64,000 nucleotides of DNA from Enchytraeus crypticus (Eukaryota > Annelida > Clitellata > Enchytraeida > Enchytraeidae). Location of the stretch: assembly GCA_905160935.1 (NCBI GenBank), contig CAJHZI010000423.1:257501-321500 (forward strand), in the 5' to 3' direction. The notes below the pieces were generated by a model, which was not told the DNA's origin, ran no database searches, and worked only from the letters and a program-made list of their open reading frames with translations. Position numbers and translations under genes: made by a program. Each line of letters begins with the position of its first letter. Positions within the stretch are counted from its first letter, which is position 1. This document shows, in pieces, positions 52,001 to 61,132 of the stretch.

Positions 52001-55000
52001 TGGTAAAGTATTTTTCAAAAACAACAGTATCATAAATGAACTATTCCCTAACTCATCAGAGTTCAGTTCCTAGTCACTCTCCTCTGTAAAAATACGATTA
52101 TTTTCAAGTAAATTTACCAAACCATCCAAATTGACCTCTCCCGAATCAAAACTTTCCTCATGATCCAGCAAACTTATCAATAATCCCAAATTATCACTGA
52201 CTGAGTCCGAAAAATGACTTTCAAATAAATCCTTATCCTGCCCAATAAGAGTTATTAACGTGTTAAGATTGACCTCCCAAATATCTCGATTGTAGATAAA
52301 GTTATGCAGATAACGTCGCAATGCGATGAATAACATTAACTCAATGTTATTCATCTCATGTTGTTGAATAATATTATTCCCAATCAGCATATAATATAAT
52401 CAATGGTTTTTGCATGATTAATTATAACAAATCAATAGCATCATTCAAACAATAAAGTTCTAGAAAAGATGAGTAATATTGGAAGGCTACATTTGTGATA
52501 ATTTGTGATAATTTGTATGTCATACATGTATTCTATTTGACGTCACAGTGCATGTATATTAACTTTCAATCAGTCAATCGGTACACGCTTGAAACAAATG
52601 CACACTAATAAATTCAATGTATAACTTTATTTATTTATTCTAGTGCACGATGGGTATTATCTCCGTCAGTATCCCTTATGATTGGGAAACAGACGCTAAA
52701 CTTAGCACTGTAACTTTTCAACCTATTTCTCAGGAATTTACTTTGAACAAGTTGATCACTTGGGACACAAATCAGGATCGGGATCAGAGGATGTAAAATC
52801 CGCCATACGTCGTATCGATGCGGAACTGGCTCGAGTACAGCAGTTCCTGGAAACAAACAGGATGGAAGGACAAACCACGGGATTCATGATTGATCGAGTT
52901 AACTTGGCTGTGTTCTCGGATCACGGGATGGCTAACAGGACTGGGGGAGAGAGCGACAACAGGACGGCGGTAGTGCATCTGCTCGACTACGTCAACACGA
53001 CGGACTTTGTTAGAGCCATGGGTTCATCGGCTGGTCCCGTAATGTCCATTTGGCCCCATACAGGTCGGGAGGAAGAAGTAGGTTTAATTCGACTGCTATG
53101 ATTAAAGATCACTCAGTTTAATAGCTGATCCTGTCGCAAATGTTAAGCCTTGGCAAACCTAGTGTTGCCTTTAGATTGGGAAATACGACGTATTGTTCTT
53201 AAGGTTTTTTCCACTAACTTTCTCCGTAATTTTATAAGCAATGATATTTTGATATTTCCTAACGCTTTGGACACGCTAAAAACATCTGCAGAAAATGCAT
53301 CCGCTTTCGACCGTTTAATTGAAGTTACTTGAAATATACACTAATAATTTATTAAAAAGTCAAACAATTATTATATTTATTTTTAGCATTTAAGTTTGGA
53401 ACCCAAGTCGAGAAAGATCCAGTGTCATCATTGAGGCCAGTGAATTGATGGACTGTCTCCGGACATGATATGTATTTGCATAATTTTTGTAACGTATAAC
53501 TAATAAAATAAAGTTTATTAAACAATCTACAAACATAAAATAGTAATAATAAAGATTTAAAGTCCATTTCCACATACAAGAATTTATATCAAGGGACTTC
53601 TCCGTCACATTTCACTACAAATCGATTTACCCAAGCGATTTAAAAAACATGTGCTGAAGAGAGAGAAAGATGATCCTGAAAGGAGCTGCGCGGGTGACTA
53701 AAACTCAGGTAAAACGAGAGAAATCTATGAAGGGAAGAGATGCGATTTAAGCAAGCGGATAGTGGAAACAGTAGAACGTGATCGAAGATCAGGAGGCTGA
53801 GGTATTAGCTTATTAACTAACTTTCTATTAGGTATTACAATGGTTACCAAAGATAAATGCTTTGAAAGTTAACTTAGCATTTCTAAACTTAATTCTGTGA
53901 AAGCTAGAAAATAGAAGAAAAAATTAAAAAGATAGTAGCTATGATATTTTGTAGGTCTTCAATAAACTTTCGAGAGCAAATTCAAACATGGATGTCTATC
54001 GGAAAAAGGACATTCCTGAGGAATATCTCATAAAGGGACACTACAGAATTCCGGAGATATACATGGTTGCTAAACCAGGATTTGTGTTTCTCAAGGTTAG
54101 TTGGGTTAATATTTCTGAACAGTAAAAATGATAAGAAAGCAACCAAGAAATTGGCGAGCATTTCACAGAATTTACAAGTACCACTTATGTTCTAAAGTAT
54201 TTTCATTGCAGATTTAATTAATAATCCTAACAACTAGTCATTTTAAATAATTAATATATTGGTGTTGCATCCGGTAAATTTTGAAAATAGTTGAGTCTTC
54301 CACCTGAACGTGTCCATCTCTTTTGAGAAATTCTTTTCTTGTCGACTGTAATCATTTGATGTGCAGTGCAAGCTCTGCATATCTTTTGCTACTGCGTCAA
54401 TAAGTAGCCATATTACTTTCCTAGTATCGGTAGGAATAATAATAGCATCAGACTCAAATATTAAATGACACAGAGACGATTATCTAGATGAGTGAAATGA
54501 TGCTGTTTAGCACTTCCATGAGCTCTACCAAGTTGTACGTCCACGATACATATTCTTACTGCCAAAATCCTCTCGTGTTCAGAAAGAGCATTCTGTTAAT
54601 TTGCAATAAATTTGATTCTGTCGAAAACCTAAGATTTCATCAAGCTTTCATTTAGCCCATACTACTGGAACATACGGTTTATCACTTGGTTTCGGATTGC
54701 CTTCCTCAGTTCTACTTAGGCGCCTCTTAAGACACCTTTAATTTTATGACTGACCTATTCTGTTTTGACTCTAACTCAACACTGATCAGCTTTATTTGTA
54801 TTTGCCGAACTATTGGTTCATTAATTTGTCAAACTATTGGTAGATTAATTTGCCAAACTGTTGGTACATTAATTTGTCAAACTATTGGTTCATTAATTTG
54901 CCAAACTGTTGGTTGATTGCTCAACGAGCACATTAACCATACGTTAAATGTATCGGTAAGGTATAGCAAATGTGAAATAATGTTATATAATAAAGGGGCA

Positions 55001-55951
55001 GACAACAAGTCTGACGTCGGTCGGCTATCACGGCTATGACAACACACTGCAGGATATGCAAGGAATATTTCTAGCGCGCGGACCAGGTAAATATGTGTGC
55101 ACATGCAATTAACAGTTTGTGTCGAGTCTAACGTACGTGTATGTACACACTGTGACGGTTTCATTACATGTGTTAGAACAAAGCAGTGCGTATAAAGTCG
55201 CTACACCGATTGTGGCATTATACCACCAGGCTACCTGACCTTCACTGTCTATTAAGCGCTACTGTGGCATTTAGCATGGAGTGGCGCTATATAAATATAG
55301 CTATTTATTGATTGATTGATGAAGCTGACCTTTTTGCTGAGGAAAGACATCAATAAATCAACAGCAGCAATCGTATCATCTTCATCACAAGCATCTTAAA
55401 TATCCTATACGTTGGTGTGACTATGCAGTAGTGACGTGTGATAAGATATGTATTATTTGCGTCTTGAAATAAATGATTTTTACCGTTGTAATACTTATTT
55501 CTTTTGATTTTGATATTCGGAATTTCAATGAATTGTTAACTTCGAAGGGAATGTTACTATCTACCTTTTATTTTTTCAGAACCGCAACATTAACATATAG
55601 TTGATAACCTTTCTAAATTAATTGCGTTGATTAATTCACAAGGAAAATATGATTAGGAAAATTCTGAATGTAAGACATGGTTTTTTACACTGTGCAGATT
55701 TCAAGAAAGGAGCGACAGTAGAACGAATGAGAAATATACACTTCTATGAATTGTTCTGTAACATTCTCAACATAAGACCTTCGTCTAACAACGGTACCAT
55801 CAGTAGCACATGCGATCTTGTGTCTGATCCACAATTATGCACATCCATTTCTGCTGCCAATCCAGTCGACTTGAAATTCACATCATTGATTATATGCCAA
55901 GGGCTGTTGAATCTACTTCGCTTATCATATAACTCCTTTAATAATTTCTAA
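48820..55951 (+). CDS. ENPP6: ENPP6-like ectonucleotide pyrophosphatase/phosphodiesterase, copy B (seven exons, spliced)
   Basis: The model joins 48820-49072, 50002-50150, 51215-51386, 52734-53077, 53955-54095, 54996-55086 and 55698-55951: 1404 bases, 467 aa plus stop. Exon lengths and phases are identical to copy A except for exon 7 (254 against 227). The start ATG at 48820 aligns with that of copy A and opens a signal peptide (ILIFATFLLLPPAI). All catalytic positions are kept: Asp36, Ser75, Asp199/His203 (VDHLGH), Asp254/His255 and His365. It should therefore be an active secreted or membrane-bound choline phosphodiesterase; substrate is inferred. The C-terminus is unlike copy A: the hydrophobic part is interrupted by Gln, Asn and Arg and ends in SYNSFNNF, a poor GPI signal. 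AATAAA at 56054-56059 is a plausible poly(A) signal, 103 bases after the stop. Confidence 0.9.
49045..49185 (+). repeat. 41-bp tandem array covering the exon 1 donor, copy B
   Basis: About four units of CATTTCCTAACTACTACTCT ... ATGACAGGTTTGACTTAT; the last one is degraded (ATGATAGGTTTGATAT). Copy A has three units, so array length differs between the paralogues. Confidence 0.85.
49282..49317. repeat. Perfect hairpin, 16-bp stem and 4-base loop
   Basis: ATTAGGTATCTTGTAT (49282-49297) and ATACAAGATACCTAAT (49302-49317) are exact complements around AGAG. It lies in intron 1 of copy B. Confidence 0.85.
49650..49775 (+). repeat. Repeat family E copy, intron 1 of copy B
   Basis: AGTGCACTGCCTACTGGCAG, GTCCATGGTATATAACACCT and ATACGAGTGGATCTTTAAAT match 22900-23030 and 50245-50350. 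Confidence 0.75.
50002..50150 (+). CDS. ENPP6: ENPP6-like copy B, exon 2
   Basis: The acceptor is CGTCAACAG before GTTTGTACT and the donor is AAACAA|GTAAAA. It encodes ESHGMIDNYMYDDKH, SEFLIGENPDQ and WWDEGEPLWITGKKQ. Same length and phase as in copy A. Confidence 0.88.
50221..50415 (+). repeat. Repeat family E copy with (CT)n, intron 2 of copy B
   Basis: (CT)n, TTAGTGCACTGCCTACTGG, GCGCCTCCACTATTCTCTG and ATTTCCTCTTCATGTCCACA. A second copy of the family lies in intron 1 of the same gene. Confidence 0.8.
51215..51386 (+). CDS. ENPP6: ENPP6-like copy B, exon 3
   Basis: The acceptor is TTAATATCAG and the donor is ATAGCAG|GTTCTA. It is nearly identical to copy A exon 3 (3 base differences by eye, giving Thr-Asp to Thr-Tyr and Arg to Lys changes). 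The flanking introns are not similarly conserved beyond a few bases. Confidence 0.88.
51483..51690 (+). repeat. SINE-B copy, intron 3 of copy B
   Basis: CAGGTCCAAAATACATATTC, AATATGACCTATAGCTTCTG and TTAGTTGCCTCCTACGA match the SINE-B body; it runs directly into a SINE-A fragment. Confidence 0.65.
51691..51765 (+). repeat. SINE-A head fragment, intron 3 of copy B
   Basis: GCTGAGCTGGTGGCATGTAG and GCAGGGTTCAAATCC carry A-box-like and B-box motifs of the SINE-A head; the body is missing. Confidence 0.6.
52070..52390 (-). CDS. Unrecognised 106-codon open frame with internal Leu-rich repeats
   Basis: The frame lies antisense in intron 3 of ENPP6-like copy B. It starts with ATG at 52390 and stops at 52070. 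The C-terminal half contains three similar segments of about 20-24 residues: VNLNTLITLIGQDKDLFES, NLGLLISLLDHEESFDSG and VNLDGLVNLLENNRIFTEES. They are acidic with regular Leu/Ile spacing. Composition is not low-complexity, unlike the chance frames elsewhere. It could be an exon of a nested gene, a domesticated fragment or chance. I recognise no family. Confidence 0.3.
   Translation of the reverse strand: MLIGNNIIQQHEMNNIELMLFIALRRYLHNFIYNRDIWEVNLNTLITLIGQDKDLFESHFSDSVSDNLGLLISLLDHEESFDSGEVNLDGLVNLLENNRIFTEESD
52734..53077 (+). CDS. ENPP6: ENPP6-like copy B, exon 4 (two metal-binding motifs)
   Basis: The acceptor is CTATTTCTCAG before GAATTTAC and the donor is GAAGAA|GTAGGT. It encodes GIYFEQVDHLGHKSG and NLAVFSDHGM; it ends SIWPHTGREEE. 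A block of about 230 bases is almost identical to copy A. Confidence 0.9.
53500..53815 (-). repeat. SINE-like family D copy, intron 4 of copy B
   Basis: AATAATAAAGATTTAAAGTCC, TCACTACAAATCGATTTACC, AAAAACATGTGCTGAAGAGA and AATCTATGAAGGGAAGAGAT match 3240-3460 in the same orientation. Confidence 0.7.
53955..54095 (+). CDS. ENPP6: ENPP6-like copy B, exon 5
   Basis: The acceptor is TATTTTGTAG and the donor is CTCAAG|GTTAGT. It encodes VFNKLSRANSNMDVYRKKDI, PEEYLIKGHYRIPEIYMVAK and PGFVFLK. It is more diverged from copy A than exons 3 and 4. Confidence 0.85.
54536..54785 (+). repeat. SINE-B degraded copy, intron 5 of copy B
   Basis: CGATACATATTCTTACTGCC, GATTGCCTTCCTCAGTTCTA and GGCGCCTCTTAAGACACC correspond to SINE-B at low identity. 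Confidence 0.5.
54800..54915. repeat. Tandem repeat, AACTATTGGTTCATTAATTTGCCA unit
   Basis: Four to five units of about 26 bases, ending some 80 bases before exon 6 of copy B. Confidence 0.85.
54996..55086 (+). CDS. ENPP6: ENPP6-like copy B, exon 6 (third metal-site His)
   Basis: The acceptor is TTATATAATAAAG and the donor is GGACCAG|GTAAAT. It encodes GQTTSLTSVGYHGYDNTLQD then MQGIFLARGP. It matches vertebrate ENPP6 HGYDNEL better than copy A does (YDN kept). Confidence 0.88.
55195..55325 (+). repeat. SINE-like tail, GCGCTATATAAATA type
   Basis: GTGTAGCG-type sequence leads to AGTGGCGCTATATAAATATA and (TTGA)n. This tail form is common in dispersed repeats of aquatic animals; the rest is not assigned. 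Confidence 0.4.
55698..55951 (+). CDS. ENPP6: ENPP6-like copy B, exon 7 (C-terminus)
   Basis: The acceptor is ACTGTGCAG before ATTTCAAG; TAA ends at 55951. It encodes DFKKGATVERMRNIHFYELF, CNILNIRPSSNNGTISS, the Cys pair TCDLVSDPQLC, then SISAANPVDLKF and a tail of 22 residues ending SYNSFNNF that differs completely from copy A. Confidence 0.87.
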
Positions 55952-56053
55952 CATTGTTAACTCCATATATTTACGTTTCTGGAATTATCTTTGGATTAAG
56001 AAACAAAAGTTGAAATTTTATTATTAATATTAATTTATTATTCTTTTCTTTTT

Positions 56054-56059
56054 AATAAA
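56054..56059 (+). promoter_or_regulatory. Candidate poly(A) signal of ENPP6-like copy B
   Basis: AATAAA lies 103 bases after the stop codon, followed within 20 bases by GTCTAGAGC. Position fits a short 3' UTR; not proven. Confidence 0.45.
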
Positions 56060-56084
56060 GTCTAGAGCTAACAAATAGCAGGCC

Positions 56085-56320
56085 TTGACTCAAGACACTA
56101 ATAGTAACAGTAGCAATTAGAGTGCTACTGTCGGTAATGCCAACATTGAGCACTACTAGGTAAAATGCATGCCTACGAGCAAAATCAAAATGACCCAAAA
56201 CGATGCGAAATGCAAAATTCATAAAACAATATCCAAGGATAGAGAATATAGAAAAGACAGTTTATGTGCTGGTCTCAATTCATAGACACCAGATGAAAAG
56301 AAAATATGGAAAAGGTAGGT
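56085..56320 (-). mobile_element. CR1-like retrotransposon 3' UTR fragment
   Basis: AGCAATTAGAGTGCTACTGT, AACATTGAGCACTACTAGG and TGACCCAAAACGATGCGAAA match 7300-7400, and GGTCTCAATTCATAGACACC matches 7455-7475. It is a second, strongly 5'-truncated copy of the element at 7270-8045. Confidence 0.7.
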
Positions 56321-56855
56321 TAGGTCATTAATTGCCAAAGTATTTTTAAGTGGTTAGGTTTTAATTTCCAAGTTTTTAGGTTTAGTAAAGTTTTAATGAC
56401 TAGATCTTCTCCGCGCAAAGATTTCGATAGTAGTTGACTATAAAACAGACGACACAAAAATACTTAATTCATATATAGAAACATTTTAAAATGTTTAACA
56501 ATTAAACTAAACAGTTATACCAGTGAATGTTAGAGATAAGCTATCTAATACAAATTTAATTATAGATAGGCCTATTATATCAATCATAAACACCAATTCT
56601 TATCAATTTTCAAGTATTCAATAAGTAAAAATAACTTCAGAAAAAAATCGCTTAACTCTAGCTAATGAATATTTTTAGATTTAAAGTAAATCTCTTTAGT
56701 AATTCCGGGTCATGTCAGACTAAACTAACCGTAAAATGCATGCTAAATTTACGAAGTTTACCAAGGTTTAATTTATGCGAATACGATGGCAGGGTCCCAT
56801 AAATACTTCAATAGCGAGATATAGTTATCTTACGCGAAACAGTTTAACTTAATTA
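56321..56855. other. Gene-free stretch
   Basis: AT-rich sequence with no recognised feature. Confidence 0.4.
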
Positions 56856-57065
56856 AACTCTTCTACTGCCCGAAATAGTATAACTTAATTAAACTGCTCT
56901 ACTGCGCGAAACTCAGGTGCTGCACGAAACAATTCAACAGAGCGCAACAGTTCCACAGAGTGAAACAGTTATACGGGGCGAAACAATTCTACTGAGCGAA
57001 ACAGTTCCTTAGAGCGAAATAGTTCCACAGAGCGAAACATCTATACAGAGCGAAACAGGTTCACC
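56856..57065. repeat. Tandem repeat, GAGCGAAACAGTTCCACA unit
   Basis: About ten degenerate units of 18-20 bases with core GCGAAACAGTT. Confidence 0.8.
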
Positions 57066-57129
57066 GCATGCTACTTTACTAAAGTTTCAGTTCTAAAACT
57101 TTCAACACCTTCATGTTGCCTCAATATCT

Positions 57130-57665
57130 CGCGGTGTTGCAACACATCGATCAGTTGTCTCTACAATCAATGAATCAACAAATCAACACATCGATCAGTT
57201 GTCTCTACAATCAATGAATCAACAAATCAACAAATCGATCAGTTGTCTCTACAATCAATGAATCAACAAATCAACTCATCGATCAGTTGTCTCTACAATC
57301 AATGAGTCAACGAATCAACACATCGATCAGTTGTCTCTACAAGTAACGAGTCAACGAATCAACACATCATTCAATTCTCTCTGTAATAAATGAATCAATG
57401 AATCAACAAATCAATCAGTTGTCTCTACAATCAACGAATCAACACATCGATCAGTTGTCTCCACAATCAATGAAGCAACACATCGATCAGTTGTCTCTAC
57501 AATCAACGAATCAACACATCGATCAGTTGTCTCTACAATCAATGAGTCAACGCATCAAAAAATTAATCAATCAGTTGTCTCCACAATCAACGAATCAACA
57601 CATCGATCAGTTGTCTCTACAATCAATGAGTCAACGCATCAAAAAATTAATCAATCAAATCATAA
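57130..57665. repeat. Minisatellite, CAACACATCGATCAGTTGTC unit
   Basis: About thirteen units. Early ones are about 40 bases, later ones 36 bases. The 36-base units keep a frame open (repeats of NQHIDQLSLQST) from 57398 to 57682, which is a repeat artefact. Confidence 0.88.
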
Positions 57666-58034
57666 ATAATCTATCAGTTTAAGAAACAAGCATTTAATTG
57701 TTTAATCAGTTGAGCAATTGTTAATACATTAATCATTGCATCGGTTATTTATTTAATTAACAGTTTCTTATATGCAAAGCTAGCGTCATCATCGACGAAT
57801 GAATCTACATGATACTAAAAGCTACAAGTAATTCATTAAAACAAATGATTAAAAAATTGAATTTGAAACAAAATGCTGAAAATTAAAACGCTACAATTTT
57901 GGAGTAAAATTATATCAAGGCGCGCACTGATCTCTCTGTATCTTACACTAAAACTGTAAAACTCTAGCAATTTCCAAACAATCGTAATTCTACAACATAA
58001 CCCTAATATAGCTATAAATATACACGTATATATA
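57666..58034. other. Gene-free stretch
   Basis: AT-rich sequence ending in TATATATA next to the mariner terminus. Confidence 0.4.
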
Positions 58035-58369
58035 CAGGCTGCGCATAAAGAAAATATCCCCCTAGCACAATTACGATAGCTTAACCAATTATTGATATTT
58101 CGCCTTTAAATTTTAAGGTTCTCTTGTGAAGGAATTTTTCATAAGCTGACCAAATTTTGTAAACATATTTTTAAAGGAACCGGAGTTATCCAAGTTTTGC
58201 GAAAAAAGAAGATTTTTTTTCATTTAACACGCAACTTAAAACGTCAATTAGAATCAATTCCTTTTCGAAAATGTGCTAGTCCTCAAAAAGGCCGTTAGAT
58301 AATGACAACTCTGATTTTGTGTTACAATATGTGCTCGAAATGAACGCCCTGGGCTTAATCTCCGAATCC
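58035..58369 (-). mobile_element. Tc1/mariner-type element, left part (split by CR1 insertion)
   Basis: It starts CAGGCTGCGCATAAAG after a TA run. The segment 58185-58335 (CATTTAACACGCAACTTAAA and following) is the reverse complement of 63865-64000, so it is one arm of a long terminal inverted repeat. Just inside the arm, on the minus strand, VHFEHIL then a stop is the expected last codons of a mariner-type transposase. The rest of the transposase lies at 63504-63863. Confidence 0.85.
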
Positions 58370-58596
58370 CCCTGGGCTGGGCTCCTCTTGTTTATTTCCT
58401 GAATTATATTGTGATAAATATCAGGTTAATTCGTTAATTTCGGATTATTGGATTACATCACTAAGTCCGTTAGGACTAAGCCGTTATCGAAACCTGTCAG
58501 CGATCAGATTTGTATTCTTAATTTGTCTATAGTGATGCTAATTAATTGTAATAGGTTTATTTTCAATTACACACGTGTGATTGTAGTACTGCTATT

Positions 58597-59614
58597 ATGG
58601 TTAAAGTGTCGTCTAAGATGAAGCTGAAGTGGGTTTCGTGTGATGTCTGTAAGAGATGGGACATCTTCGACAATGTCTCAGAGATATTAGGCCTAGATAT
58701 TTTCGATGCGGCTAAGTTGGAATCGCTTGGTTATGAATGCAGGCAGTGTGTTCAAGAGAAAACAATACAAAACAAAGCTTGAAGAGCAGGTAAAAATGAT
58801 TGGAGTGAAGGAAGTAAAGGAAGATGTTAAGGAACTAAAAAAAGATGTGGTTGAGTGTTTGGCTCTGAAGCAAGCTTTGACTGGACTGGAGACAACTTCA
58901 GTAGCTCTGACTGAATTGAAAGAGGCTTTGGGTGATGTGAAGGAGATAAGGGATGGATTGGAGGAGATTGGACATCTAAAGAATAGATTAATGGAATTGG
59001 AGAAACCAAAGAACGTTCCGAAAGAGGTTGCTGAATTAAAGAAATTTAAGAGAGATGTAGAGAAAGACCTCAAGGAGGCTAAGAAGGAAGTGGAAGATTT
59101 GTCTGAAATTAAGGGAGATTTAGACAACAATGCGAAAATTGTTGAGGACCTACAGAAAGATGTTGGTAAGGTAGAAGAATGGAGGATGATAGTAAGCAAA
59201 AATTCTAAACAGGTATAGCTAGTATCAGAGCAGCTCGACATGGAGCAGAGGAAGCGGAATGTAATAGTACATGGAGTTAAAGAAAGATTAACCGGAGACA
59301 ATGAGGAAAGTGATAGAGAGAAGGTTAAGAATATTTTTAGTAAAGGGCTCAACATGAAGACCAAGCATATCTTAAAGGTATCTAGGATAGGCAGGTTGAA
59401 TGAGGATAACGAGAGGCTTAGGCTTACTAAGCTTGAACTAAGCTCAGTTGAAGGAAAGGTAGAGGTTCTAAAGAGAGCTAAGCAACTCCGAGAATCTGAG
59501 GACTACAAGAAGATTTTCATAGTGCCTGACCTCACTAAGAAACAACAGTTATTGGGCAAGGAACTTAGGGATAAGGTTAAAGAATTTAGGTCGGAAGGAA
59601 CAAAAATGTGGTAA
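58597..59614 (+). pseudogene. Retrotransposon ORF1 (zinc-finger-like head, coiled coil, RNA-binding-like tail), broken
   Basis: The first 61 codons carry two Cys pairs (SCDVCKRW and ECRQC), reminiscent of a PHD-like head found in some CR1 ORF1 proteins. After a one-base shift, 58770-59215 is a Lys/Glu heptad-rich coiled coil (KEVKEDVKELKKDV, LKEAKKEVEDL). After an in-frame TAG at 59216, QRKRNVIVHGV and the following 115 residues resemble the RRM-like part of LINE ORF1 proteins. The job would be binding the element's RNA. It cannot be made intact here. Confidence 0.75.
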
Positions 59615-59644
59615 TTAGCAAAGGAAAAGTAGTAAAAAACGTAG

Positions 59645-61132
59645 ATGGAAACAGGTAGTTCTATATATTCCGAGTATAGAGAAGAAATAGACAAATACAT
59701 ATGTATTAGTCAAAGTAGATTAGATCAATCTGGTAGCTCTAATGAGGTAACAAAATCAATAGATACGTTAGACTGTATGTTTTGTAATGCTAGGAGTATT
59801 GTTAATAAACGTAATGAATTAGAATTATTGGTAGAGCAGAATAATTATAGTATCATTGGCATCACTGAGACTTGGTTAAATAGTTCAATAGATAACTCTG
59901 AAATAGAATTAGAAGGTTATAAAAGTTTTAGAAAAGATAGAATCAGTTCTGTTAAAAGCAGAGGAGGAGGGGTTCTATTTTACATCAAGGATCATATAAA
60001 TGTAGTGCAGAGAGATGACATATGTGATACCAATTATCCTGAAAGTCTATTTTGTACCATAGAGCGTAATGGCGTAAAATCACTTCTAGGCATATGTTAC
60101 AGATCACCAGATAGCACAGCTGATAATGACTTAGGGTTATTCAATTTGTTTGAGCAAGCTTGTAATGATTGTAAAAATTGTGTGATATTAGGTGATTTCA
60201 ACTACAAGGAATTAGTATGGAATAATTTAGATTCATTATCAAATGACCATCCATTAATCTGTATAAATGATAACTTCATGTTTCAATTAGTTAGTGAACC
60301 TAGTCGAAATGGAAATTTTTTAGATCTATTATTTAGCTCAGATGAAAATATTGTAGAGAATATAATGGTTAGAGAACCATTAGGAACTAGTGATCATAGC
60401 ATAATAGATTTTCAATTAATCACTAACAAAATGCAAACTGGGAAAGAGAGTAAAGTATTGAATTTTCACAAAGCTAACTATCACACTATAACTGTAGCAG
60501 CTCAACTAAAGGGTTGGGACAGCATATCCTTGAATAACGTTAATGATATATGGTCAATTTTAAAGAATGATATTTTGGAAATCAGAAACAAATTGATACC
60601 TTTAACATATAGGTCGAAAGTAAAATGCAAATGGGCAACTAAATTATGCAAAAAGTTAAGGAGAGCAAAGAGACGAGCTTGGGATAAGTATATAAAATCG
60701 GGTAGAAATTTGTCATATTACAATAAGTATAAGGAGAAATTAAGCAAGTCTACTAGGGCAAATGATGAGGCAAGGAAACAGTTTGAGATTAAATTAGCTA
60801 ATAATGTAAAAAATGACAATAAAAGTTTCTTTGCCTATGTTAGAAATAAAGAGAGGAACAAAGTTAAAGTAGGTCCATTGCGGGATGCTGATGGTATCAT
60901 TATCACTGATGATGAGCTCACAGCAAACATGTTCAATGATTACTTTAGTAGTGTTTTTACTGTAGAAAATGTAGATAATATTTCAATAGCAGATAGAATA
61001 TTTTCAGATCTAGAATCAGAATGTTTAAGTGAAATAGTCATTGACAAGGAAATAGTGTTAAAGAAACTTCGTGAAATTAACTGTTATAAAAGTCCAGGTT
61101 CAGATGATCTTCATCCCAAGTTGAGACACTAA
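59645..61132 (+). pseudogene. Retrotransposon ORF2, endonuclease and RT N-terminal part
   Basis: A 495-codon frame. The apurinic-like endonuclease domain is complete by its motifs: Asn48 (FCNAR), Glu75 (ITETW), Asp184/Asn186 (LGDFN) and Asp250/His251 (GTSDHS). It is followed by a linker (KANYHTI, KSFFAYVRNK) and the start of the RT fingers (YKSPGSDDLHPK). TAA at 61130 interrupts the frame; the sequence downstream (PLTKLFNLSLETGIVPQDWK, ARVSPLFKKG) continues the same frame. The endonuclease nicks target DNA in target-primed reverse transcription. Confidence 0.85.

Noticed and set aside
57130-57665. Regularly spaced repeats that might suggest a CRISPR array
   Set aside because: The units are contiguous with no unique spacers, and the genome is eukaryotic.
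57398-57682. 94-codon frame with NQHIDQLSLQST repeats
   Set aside because: Minisatellite with 36-base period; early units are about 40 bases and do not hold the frame.
58693-59364. 223-codon minus-strand frame, Ser/Leu/Phe-rich
   Set aside because: Antisense shadow of the Lys/Glu-rich coiled coil of retrotransposon ORF1.
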